This document shows positions 55,203-64,000 of a DNA stretch of 64,000 nt, piece by piece. Source of the stretch: Oenanthe sinensis (taxonomy: Eukaryota; Streptophyta; Magnoliopsida; Apiales; Apiaceae). The notes under the pieces are model-generated. The model was not told where the DNA came from. It searched no databases and saw only the letters and a program-made list of their open reading frames with translations. The position numbers and the translations under genes were made by a program. Every line of letters starts with the position of its first letter. Within the stretch, counting starts at the first letter, position 1. The DNA lies in the NCBI GenBank assembly GCA_028671895.1, contig CM053799.1, positions 45,943,455 through 46,007,454 on the forward strand, written 5' to 3'.

Positions 55203-55929
55203 TCTTCATTAGTAGAACTACTTAGTGCATCAGCCTCCTTGGGAAGGTGCTTCAAGGTCTCACTCATTGCTCGCACAACTCTACATGGACATTCATAAGA
55301 AACATGTGAGAATAATATTGCACTCAAATATTACCAACAAACAGTTCACTCTTCGCTGCTTTACGCTGATATTAATCAAATTAAAGGATGACAAAAATGA
55401 AAATCAAACTTTTGCTAATTTTGCTAAAAATCAATAGTCTCTTTATAGACATATATGATGCACATATGTGTAATGTTCAATTTTCTAGATTGTTTCACTA
55501 AAACCATGCGACAGAAAAACTAGTGTGGTTGAATCTAAAAGTATCTGAGAAGTAAAATAAAATCAAGTAAAATGAAATTATAATTAAGTTATCATAAATC
55601 TGAAGGGTTAACTTCTTGGTCTGCATTAGTAAGAAAAATCAGCTATAGAACATGTCTACAAGCAGCTTCCACATAGATGGACTAAAAAGTAGATTCAGAA
55701 TATATGTTAGTAGTGTAATGCTCAATAGTTAGACCAAGACAGCCAATCCAAAAAGGATGATTGCTAAAAGTTCAATATCTCTGAAGTAAACAGCATGTGC
55801 ATGTCAACACTTGAGAATGATAACTAAAAACATTAAAATTTAGAAAACAAAAAAATTTGAATCACATGTGTCCTAGTTACGACATTGCAAAAACGAGCAT
55901 AAAAGAAATCAAGGTAGATGTGTACCAAC
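55203..55929. other. Non-coding spacer
   Basis: No gene recognised. This is where the kinase domain of the EDR1-like gene would be expected on the minus strand, and it is not there. Confidence 0.55.
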
Positions 55930-56022
55930 CTTACAATATCATCACCGATTTCGGGAATCATACTAATAGAGCGTCGTCGTCTTCTACGAGATCTTGTCGG
56001 TAAGCCACCAGTAGACTTGTTA
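55930..56022 (-). pseudogene. EDR1/CTR1-like gene fragment, exon 5
   Basis: Minus strand reads STGGLPTRSRRRRRRSISMI then PEIGDDIV, ending at a splice donor AAG|GTTGG. The Arg-rich RRRSIS...PEIGDDIV block matches my recollection of the region between the EDR1 domain and kinase of some plant Raf-like kinases. No good acceptor is visible at its right edge, and no following exon exists in the window. Confidence 0.55.
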
Positions 56023-56607
56023 AAGTGGATGCGAAAATTATAAAATACTAGCTTATATCACGTACAATTCACGGATTTATTTTAAAATACTATTATTTTA
56101 TCATTTGTTTTCTAACATTTTTTTAATTTCTATATGTTTTTATTCTTCTGACAATATTTTAATTTAATTAACATCATGCTTATATTGCTAATTTTCTTCA
56201 CTGTTTCCTTGTATTTCTGTTATAAAATGCAACTATATGAATAAAAATATTATAATACACATTACTGAATGTTTTGATTGGTTATATTTCTATTTTAATT
56301 TTCAATATATAACGAAAACATATGTATATTACATTTTTTTAAATTCTATTTCCTTTTATTTAGACCCATCGACAACAACACAATATCATCCCATACCATC
56401 CCACATTAACCCTCTTACACTAATTATATATAGGATATAATAAACTACTATAGGTATCACCGTTATAATATATATTTAACTTTACATTTGCTTCTTTACC
56501 ATTTTATGTGATAGTTAAAATAAATTTTGTCTCTCTCTACCTATATATATAAGGCCATACCAATGCACAAGGCTCTCACACTTGACCCCGTAGCACCAAA
56601 CCTTTTA

Positions 56608-56656
<49 letters not shown>

Positions 56657-57542
56657 CATGTGTATATATTTCATTTTGGCAAAAAAACATATCGATCATC
56701 TATTACCACAAATTGCTATCAACATTAAGCAGTACAGGGTAAATCATTAGTTTTGGACAGAAGGTAATGGTTGATTGAGTGAAACATGGACAAGTCAATT
56801 CTACATTATTTAAACTTGAACTACAAATATAAAATTTCAATGAATTTTACTTAGGTTTTCATCGAGATTTATTACTGTCGAGATTGCAGAAATATATACG
56901 AAGCATGTTAGAACGTGGTTTAGATTAAGGCCAATGGTTGAGGAGCTGAGCCACCAGCTCCTAAATTTTAAAAGAGTAATGCTTTGTCTGAGAAATACGG
57001 AAAGAGATAAAGATTAGGATTTTGTGTTTATATTAGAAAAGAAATATAGATAAGGGGGAAAGGAGTACAGACTACAGACACATGGTAGCAAGTCAAATAT
57101 AAAAATAGAAAAGTGAGGCTGTGTTTGTCACATGGGATTCATAACTTTTTTTGTTATCCATTGTTTTAGTCAGTGTTTAGTACAGTTCCATGATATTAAT
57201 AAACAATAAAGAGAAGGTAGCATTAAATAGTCCCCCAAAATACACTAGAAAGTGATAAAAAATAGTGCATGTGATTATTTTTAAGATTTCGGTATGCTAA
57301 AATGAGTGGAACTTATAAATAGTCCAAGGAATATTATTAATCACATGAAACAAACATTGCAAATTGGAATATAGATTTTTCCAGCTACTATTTGACAAGA
57401 ATGATATAATACAGTAACTGTAACCGAGCATTAGAATCACAATAAGGATAAAGAAAAACACGGGAACACACATTATTTGTTGATTGCTAAACAGCAGATT
57501 TTTTCTGAAATATAACTAATATATATTAAATAAAGAGAGAAC
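56023..57542. other. Intron-like spacer of the EDR1-like fragment
   Basis: AT-rich, non-coding, with a (CT)n(AT)n microsatellite at 56609-56656. Confidence 0.55.
56609..56656. repeat. (TC)n(TA)n compound microsatellite
   Basis: A run of TC dinucleotides passes directly into TA dinucleotides. Confidence 0.95.
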
Positions 57543-57626
57543 CTTGATACTTCTCCGAAATTCAAAAGTGAATCTGTATGACGACCGAGAATAGATCTTC
57601 CACGTCCTTGCATGAGAGTATCTGGA
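57543..57626 (-). pseudogene. EDR1/CTR1-like gene fragment, exon 4
   Basis: 84 bp between acceptor GGTACTAG| and donor TCAAG|GT. Minus strand codes PDTLMQGRGRSILGRHTDSL. Its phase (1 nt completing a Ser codon) fits the end of the exon at 59118-59201. Confidence 0.55.
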
Positions 57627-59117
57627 CTAGTACCAAGTACTAAGAGAGAGAGAGATAGTTGGAAGAATCGACCAAAAATGAACAAACATAATCAAGAAAT
57701 AAAATTAATTAATTAATGAGTTGGTTTGGCAGCAAAAGAAGTGTACTATTATCCATGATAAAAGAAAAAAGCAACAAAAAAAAACTCATTTTATTATATA
57801 TATAATTATGTATGGCTAACCAAAAATTTGAACAATATACCAATGACACTTCTTGGTAGCTATCTAGTGAACCCCTGACTATTTTTGTATAAAAAGTAAG
57901 CCAGGGATAAATTAGAGAGGTGCTGCTGGAAGCAATTATTACTAACTGGTGTCGAAGGAAGCACAAATTTTCCAATAGGAAGGAGGATATAGAAGGCTGC
58001 AAAGCACAGGAATAATCTTAAACTTCTCGCTAAATTGAATTTAGCAACATGGTAATTGTGCACCAAGATGTTATTTATGAAAGAAAACCCACAATGTATA
58101 GATAGTACACTGTACAGATGTACCCATGGCAGTCATTTTCACTGGTCATGCATCAAAAAATTCATAATTCACTTGGAAATATTTATTTTATATGTTGCAG
58201 AGTGTAGCATATAGACTGATGGTTATACTCTACATGTATCATAAGCTTGTACTATGTAAAACTACAATGCATTATGTGTTATGTATAGCTTGTAACTGAA
58301 TAGTTTATAGCTATCAATACAAGGTGAGTCATTAACAGAATCCAAATTACATATTGTCAACAAATAGTACTATAAATGTGAATATTTCTCATTTCTAAGG
58401 TAATTGAAAACTTTTCGTTATTTTTCATTCTTTTTCCAGGAATTTGTATGGACAAGAGTATTCTAATTAATGTATTTTATATGAAGGAAATGTTAGGTAG
58501 AAAGAAGAATTACAAGATCCTAGTTTGCATAACATCCCCACTATTTAGATGAAATGAAGGCCAAATAATTTTTACTCCCTAAATAATTCGTCTGTTCAGT
58601 TCTACTAAGGAACTATTCCATGCTAGCCTCAAGTCAGAGTGTTATATAAGTGTGTGTGTGCGTGTGCGTGTGTGCGTGTGTGTGTATGAAACTGTAAATA
58701 GAAAATATTGTACAAAGTAGTGCCTCATATTGTGTACCCTGACAGAATGAAGAACCTAATTTATGTCACATAAGAGAAATTAATTAGACAGAAGTATTAT
58801 GGTAATGAAACCTTAAGCTAGCTGTCCTTTGCACGGCATTAGCATTCTTCCCGCTGCGTACCCAGAATGCATTTTGTACGTAAGGTTCACTATGAGATAA
58901 TCTGGAATATGGGAGAGTAAAGTTAAATGTTGGATTCAATAAGACAACCCTAAACATGGACAAAATGAAATGGGAAAAACCAGCTAAACAGAGAAGAAAG
59001 CCGAAGAAAATTATTGGCATAAAAATATGTCAACAAGCAAGTTGGCTCTTGTGTCAAACTTAATGATGAAGGTATAGGTATCATTACTTTAGTTGTCCCT
59101 TCATCATTGTTTTTGAC
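57627..59117. other. Intron-like spacer of the EDR1-like fragment
   Basis: About 1.5 kb non-coding, with a GT/GC dinucleotide run at 58651-58685. No inserted element recognised. Confidence 0.55.
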
Positions 59118-59201
59118 CTGTTCATCGATGAACCAGATATTGCTACGGCTGCTTCTAGTCTACGTTGATATAAATCCTGAGGGATCTCGTCATACTCAGT
59201 A
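59118..59201 (-). pseudogene. EDR1/CTR1-like gene fragment, exon 3
   Basis: Acceptor TGTCTGCAG| and donor AACAG|GTCAAA flank 84 bp coding TEYDEIPQDLYQRRLEAAVA on the minus strand. It joins in phase with the neighbouring exons. Without splicing the frame meets a stop at 59084-59086. Confidence 0.6.
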
Positions 59202-59377
59202 CTGCAGACATAAGGAAATAAACCGGATCAGAAATATGACACAGACAATAGCTTTAAGAAAGACAAGGCATATCAAAGTAATCTGCTTCTTAATTTATAT
59301 CTAGTAGAAAGAAGTTAAACAGTTTTTCTCCTTAATTTGAGAAAACTGAAAGAATATATTGAACTGCATCCTCTTAC

Positions 59378-59637
59378 CTTTCAATATCAACAAGGTCTAA
59401 CAAGTTACACAGGGGACTGGTGGGTTCAAGAGGCAAATCACATGAATCATTCTCTGGAGAGTAGCTTCCTCCGACAACAAAAATGTGAGACATAAGTACG
59501 GCTTTGGTCGAACATGGTATTAGCTGACCAGGATGGCGGACAAGGTCAACAAGTGTTTCCACAGTATCTAACACTACTAAAACAGTCATATGCTTATATG
59601 AGTTTGTTCTCTCCATTACTCCTTCCCGAGGTAAACC
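59378..59637 (-). pseudogene. EDR1/CTR1-like gene fragment, exon 2
   Basis: 260 bp between acceptor ATAACTAG| and donor GAAAG|GTAAGA. Codes GLPREGVMERTNSYKHMTVL, then VDLVRHPGQLIPCSTKA and SPENDSCDLPLEPTSPL: the EDR1-domain signature of Raf-like MAPKKKs (VDL..PG.LIP) and the acidic SAENDSCDSPLEP-type block. Fully open. Confidence 0.75.
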
Positions 59638-59751
59638 CTAGTTATAGAAAAGAAAGGTAAAAAGTTGTATAGAAAGTTAGCGTCTATATAACTAAGTGAT
59701 TGGCATATGGAAAACAAATGTCAAACTTATTCGTGATAAAGTAGTACTTAC

Positions 59752-59841
59752 AGCAAAAAGTGTGCTCTCAATCCCTGCAGCATCTGCAAGAACTTTAAAT
59801 AAGATTGCACGCGGATGTGTAACCAACTGCTTGGTTAACAT
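59752..59841 (-). pseudogene. EDR1/CTR1-like gene fragment, exon 1 seen
   Basis: 90 bp between acceptor GGTCAATCAG| and donor TTTGCT|GTAAGT, coding LTKQLVTHPRAILFKVLADA, the RA(I/L)LFKVLAD motif of EDR1 domains. It splices in frame to exon 2. No exons are found upstream, so the N-terminus is missing as well as the kinase domain. The spliced fragment has no stop, which suggests recent origin. Protein role in the family: Raf-like kinases of ethylene, stress and defence signalling. Confidence 0.7.
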
Positions 59842-60178
59842 CTGATTGACCACCATTAAAATAGCTCCCAACATAATAAGTACAATCATCCATGAGATAA
59901 TTTGTAAAACTGATATAGCAAAATATACTGCAATTGATAAACTAGAAAAGATAGACTGGAATTAAAGTGCCGCAACGGAACTAAACTTGAAGGAGTACGA
60001 AATTGAAATACAAACGTAAATGAAATACAAGAAATAAACTGAACTAGAAAAGACAATTGTTTCTTCGCATAAGTTTCTCTCCCTCCTTAAACAAGATATA
60101 TATAGTTTCACAAGTACTAATGTGGGCTCTACTAGTTGGGCTTGTAAGGCCCAGTCCGAGTTCTGGCCCAATATAAGC
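59842..60178. other. Non-coding spacer
   Basis: No gene recognised. Includes GGGCTTGTAAGGCCCA, a short inverted repeat near 60138-60153. Confidence 0.5.
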
Positions 60179-60762
60179 TCAGTCTATGAAAGTAGTCCAT
60201 TCGTTACAATCCATTCCCCTTACAAAATCCTTGTCCTCAAGGATTGTTGAATTCTGAAGAACCTCTTGGTAGCAACCAATACCTCCAGGATCAAATATCA
60301 ACGTAATGGAAGACCAATACCAAGCAAGTGCATTTATCTTGATACCATTTTCTAAGACCTCACTCCAACGCATAAAAGTATGATCTTCCCATTTTGTTTC
60401 CAAGCTCCAAGAAATGTGGTTGGAATTATGACATATAGCAAGCCTTTCAAGTTGTACTGACGTTCACAAATCACACTGTTCCTTCATTGCAAGGGCTACA
60501 AGTTTCACCAGAGTAATAGCACAAACAAGCACATTTCCCGGATCAGATATTAGTCTTGTCTCACTCCAACACAGGCAAATTTAGTAGCAATATGACATGA
60601 TTTACTAAGCATTCTGTTGAATTGTCATCAGAAGAGCCATTCAAGAAGAGAATATGGAAGCACATTAAAATTGTCATCAGTCGAATTGTTGTATGCTCCA
60701 AGTAATACACTCCACCAGAATTCTGAATCCATAGGCACTACTCTTCCAAATGTACTCCCACC
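60179..60762 (-). pseudogene. Unidentified coding-like remnant, left half
   Basis: 60179-60403 on the minus strand is open and reads NALAWYWSSITLIFDPGGIG; a related but diverged stretch occurs at 61660-61740. To the right, up to the hAT-like element, the minus strand reads on in the frame of the region beyond it (FGRVVPMDSEFWW at 60710-60755). I do not recognise the family; it could be a tail of an old retrotransposon or a plant gene. Confidence 0.4.
60755..60762. other. 8 bp target-site duplication (CTCCCACC), left copy
   Basis: Identical to 61429-61436 on the other side of the hAT-like element. Confidence 0.9.
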
Positions 60763-61428
60763 CATGGTTGTCATGGCGCTCAACTAGTCGATGACTTGTC
60801 GAGCAGTCGACCAATCGAGCTGGGGAGTCGACTTGAAAAAAGGGATATTTCGGGCGACTAGTCGGCTAGTCGGTTGGGTAATCGACTGGTTCAAAAAACC
60901 CGGTCAAGCCTAGTCAAAACCCGGTCATATAAATAATATTTTAACCCAAAAAAACAATAAATTCAACCTAATTCAGCAGCAACAACCGACAAGAGAGGAA
61001 AAATCGGGGGGAAAAGCAGCAGCAACGACCCAGTTCCAGTTCTCTTCACGCGACCCAGCAACAACAATTACTTATTTACATACATAGATTGTAATTACAT
61101 ATAAATTGTTTACTTATAAGTGTTTCAGTGTATACAAGTGCTTTGCTATGAACTATCCATTCTGCATGTAAATGTTATTTTTCTGTTTTTGTGGTGTGGT
61201 GAGTCTGGTGATTGCTCTGTGCCTCTGTTTATTTGAATTACAAGTTTTGGATAAGACATAAATCTTAAAAGTTAGAATTATATAACATATATAGTTTAAT
61301 AGATATAATATATATATATATATATTTATTAATTAAATTATATATATACGAATTTGTCGACTAGTCGACGACTAGTCTCGAGCCGGACCTCCATCGACTT
61401 GACTCGACTGACCGCCGTGACAACCATG
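60763..61428. mobile_element. Non-autonomous hAT-like DNA transposon (666 bp)
   Basis: Terminal inverted repeats of 16 bp, CATGGTTGTCATGGCG at the left and CGCCGTGACAACCATG at the right, with one mismatch, flanked by perfect 8 bp direct repeats CTCCCACC. The 8 bp duplication is typical of the hAT superfamily. Both subterminal regions are packed with CGACTAGTCG-type palindromes, likely transposase-binding sites. The centre is AT-rich with no transposase ORF, so it needs a partner element elsewhere. Confidence 0.88.
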
Positions 61429-61436
61429 CTCCCACC

Positions 61437-62125
61437 AACATCATCACTCTTGGAGATCGGAAGATGCAAGTGGCCCAATACTACAACAAATAACGCATGA
61501 CTTTGTAGATTAACACGGGTAAGCATAAGAGTTTTAATGAAACTTCATCCACGAACTAATAGATTAGTTAAGATAACAACATGTTTTAAAACTTTAGCAT
61601 TCCACTTCTTCCACAATTTCAACCCTTCACTGATTAGACTTGCTGAATTTAGAACAACACTTTTGTAGCAACTGAAATCTCCAGGATCAAAAACTAATAT
61701 ATTGACACTCCAATATCAAGTACCAGGTCTCTTAACCCATGAAACTTTAAACTTAGACGTAAATGTCAGTTGGTAATCCTGTGAACAACACCAACAATAA
61801 TAAACTTTCAAACAGCTGTCTTTTGACAGCGTCAGAAAGCCTCTAGATCTTGTACCCTCATCAGTTGACCTTTAGTGCATACAGCAAAAATCATCTTTTC
61901 TGAACGGTTGTTAAATGCTTGGAATTGATCCGAAAACGGATGATTACACTGTATAGAAGGTGACCATTCTTTAGCATTATTAAGTACCTGTACATAGCTA
62001 GTGAAAACCCATGGTTCAAAACCAACAACATCACATGCTGCACACATCCTTACAGCTCTCTGCATTACATTATGTATTACATTAAGCATAATAAAACTCT
62101 TACTTGTCTGCTTGACCACAAGCAC
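61437..62125 (-). pseudogene. Unidentified coding-like remnant, right half
   Basis: 61437-61526 is open on the minus strand up to the hAT-like element (LGHLHLPISKSDDVGG). 61640-61745 reads TWYWSVNILVFDPGDFSC with a stop further on. 61832-62125 is an ORF of 97 codons with CDVVGFEPWVFTSYVQVL. They may be parts of one ancient coding sequence, but I cannot identify it. Confidence 0.35.
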
Positions 62126-63240
62126 ACTCCCAACAATATCTACTAAGGACTGTCAAAATCACAACATGCTAGTTTACACAAAAAATTGCCACCTTGTGAT
62201 TTTGCATGAAGTCTAAATCACAGGCTGTGGAAATGGGAAACACTGGTTTATTAAACCTAATACCATCTTGCCTCTCCTCCATCTCCTTAATGATGGAAAT
62301 TCTGAAATCAATTTCCCCACATATAACCCATTACTAATGTAACTCATATGCTGTCTGGCAGAGTATATAATTTACAACTTCCATAACAAGAATGATATAG
62401 ACAGAAAAGCCACTAATTGAGCAAAAACATTATTAAGTTACCTGTCTTAACAGTGACATCCTCTGAGCACAGAGTTCATTGTTAAAGTGAAGACATAACA
62501 GAAAACTTGGTGTCAGGCATGCGTACAACTTACATCTTCTTTAAAAGGAGTTTAAACAATTAATTTCTTTGTCTTAATAGATTAAATTTATAACATACTC
62601 AACAAAGAAAAAAAATGAATTTACATGCACAAATAAGATAACTTATATCCATATATGGAAAGTTTAATTCAGAGAGATACAGAGAGGATGATTCAAAAGT
62701 TTCCATTACCATAGACCATTATATGTTGCCTGACAGGCCCACAAAGCTCCCTAAAAATATGGTTATACATAATGAAACTTGATTATCTAAGCTAATGACC
62801 CCAAAGTCATTTCTTTGACATAAACGCGTGAGAGAATTTTACATTTCAAATTGTACTTTGAAAACAGTTGAAGAACACAAGGCGCTGAGCCCTGAAGAAG
62901 AACAAAGGGTTTCAAATTTGTAACACGTGAATCAAGGTTAAGGCCATTATTTCTCATAAAATAAGTTATCATCCTAGGAGATGAGTGCGCTATAAAGGTA
63001 GCAGCGAAGGGCGCAGTAAGGAAATGAAGGCATGTGGCAGTGTGATCCTAACAAATATCAGAAGTGCATTATTAAATAAGAATTGAGCCCTAATGAGAGT
63101 TCTTAGGCATGGACCAAAAAGAATATCAATCTGTAGCATATTGCCATACCAGCTATTAAACTATGAAAAAGTACTCAAAGTTTTTTCATATTTCCCAATA
63201 TATTGGTAGATTGTACTCTCTGAAGATATATTTAATTATA
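62126..63240. other. Intergenic DNA
   Basis: AT-rich, no gene or repeat recognised on either strand. Confidence 0.55.
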
Positions 63241-63430
63241 TATGATAAAGATGTAGGACATATATAAACTCATTTGCCAAGATTTGACCGAGGCAAAAAT
63301 ATGTTATACAAACACACACGAACTATACAGGTTAACCTAATGTTTATATATGCGGATAAGATCAGATCAGTACACAAAGGCCCATTACACAGGTACAAGT
63401 ACAACTATGGGCTTGGGCTAAATTCATTAC
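63241..63430 (-). repeat. Probable 3' LTR start of the right-edge Copia element
   Basis: Directly after the polypurine tract AAGGGGGAG (63431-63439, minus) comes TAATGAATTTAGCCC and, further on, a TATA-like CATATATAAACATTAGG near 63340. The LTR end is not identifiable because the other copy is outside the window. Confidence 0.45.
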
Positions 63431-63439
63431 TCCCCCTTC

Positions 63440-64000
63440 AAGTCAGAGCATGAAGGTCTGAAATGCTCAACTTGGGGATGAGAAACTTGAACTGATGTTT
63501 TTCAAGACCCTTAGTAAATAAATCAGCGAGCTGTATGTGTGATGGAAGATAGCGAGGTAACAATTCACCTGAAACCAACTTTTCTCGAATAAAATGGCAA
63601 TCAACTTCAATATTTTCGTTCTCTCATGGAACACTGGGTTGTTGGCTATATGTAGAGCTGCCTTATTATCACAAAATAGACTGGTGGCTCCTCCTTGGGG
63701 TACATATAACTCACTTAAAAACCTCCTTAACCATATAACTTCACTAGTAGTCATTGCCATTGCACGGTATTCGGCTTCTGCCGAAGAACGGGAAACTGTG
63801 GACTGTTTTTTGCTTCTCCAGCATATAGTAGACTGACCAAACTGAATATATGATCCTGTCACGGATTTTCTAGTCAAAAGGCAACCTGCCCAGTCGGCAT
63901 CACAATAAGCACGTAACACCATGTCAGAAGCACTTTCTACCATTATTCCTTGTCCAGGACAACCCTTTAAATACCTAACACATACAAGTCCATCCCAATG
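63440..64000 (-). pseudogene. Copia RNase H and pol C-terminus (Ale-like), partial and frameshifted
   Basis: From the right edge the minus strand reads VRYLKGCPGQGIM, YCDADWAGCLLTRKSVTG, STVSRSSAEAEYRAMA, CDNKAALHIANNPVFHERTK: a Copia RNase H. Near 63608-63615 two bases appear to be lost. In the other frame the usual ending (LPSHIQLADLFTKGLE) follows. The element continues beyond 64000. The motif wording resembles the Ale lineage. Confidence 0.88.

Noticed and set aside
54517..55212. His/Thr-rich and other alternative-frame ORFs over the metacaspase prodomain
   Set aside because: Shadows of the Pro/Gln/Tyr-rich frame caused by biased codons (CAx, ATx).

Overview
The window is plant nuclear DNA, most likely from a eudicot; the species cannot be named from the sequence. 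The evidence is a dense stack of nested LTR retrotransposons of plant-specific lineages (Ty1/Copia including sireviruses, and Tat-type Ty3/Gypsy), low GC, plant-type splice sites, and remnants of two plant genes (an LSD1-finger metacaspase and an EDR1/CTR1-like kinase). No bacterial-type genes, operons or CRISPR arrays are present.

Region 1-50.4 kb is one nested pile. The oldest layer is a minus-strand Tat-type Gypsy element (14572-50397, 5' LTR at the right). It was hit by: a sirevirus (SIRE-2) in its 3' LTR (junction at 14571/14572); a second sirevirus (SIRE-3, 23144-43542, TSD ATGTC) in its gag; and a compact Copia (Copia-4, 45438-49933, TSD GGTCT) in its 5' LTR. SIRE-2 was itself hit by Copia-1 (left of 1 to 6736, plus strand). 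The gag of SIRE-3 was hit by a 5.1 kb non-coding insertion (35360-40475) that looks like a solo LTR. LTR divergence agrees with this order: Gypsy about 12%, SIRE-3 about 3%, Copia-1 about 1.4%, Copia-4 zero.

Two elements keep full-length open polyproteins: Copia-1 (541-4635, plus) and Copia-4 (45686-49561, minus). Copia-1 has no recognisable tRNA primer site. Instead the 15 nt starting 2 nt after its 5' LTR are perfectly complementary to its own LTR at 191-205, in the geometry of a self-primed retrotransposon. SIRE-3 has a very long third ORF downstream of pol (about 1,380 codons, broken by stops), and related short repeat motifs in its LTRs, 5' leader and pol/ORF3 spacer. The Gypsy element carries an accessory ORF antisense to its pol, with its own TATA box and apparent introns (15.3-17.3 kb).

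Region 50.4-64 kb is mostly non-coding, with gene debris. A metacaspase p20 fragment (53.2 kb) and a separate metacaspase first exon (54.3-55.2 kb) lie on the plus strand. Five spliced exons of an EDR1/CTR1-like protein without a kinase domain lie on the minus strand (55.9-59.8 kb). An unidentified coding-like remnant (60.2-62.1 kb) is interrupted by a 666 bp non-autonomous hAT-like element with perfect 8 bp TSDs (60763-61428). The 3' end of an Ale-like Copia element runs off the right edge (63.4-64.0 kb). No intact host gene was found.
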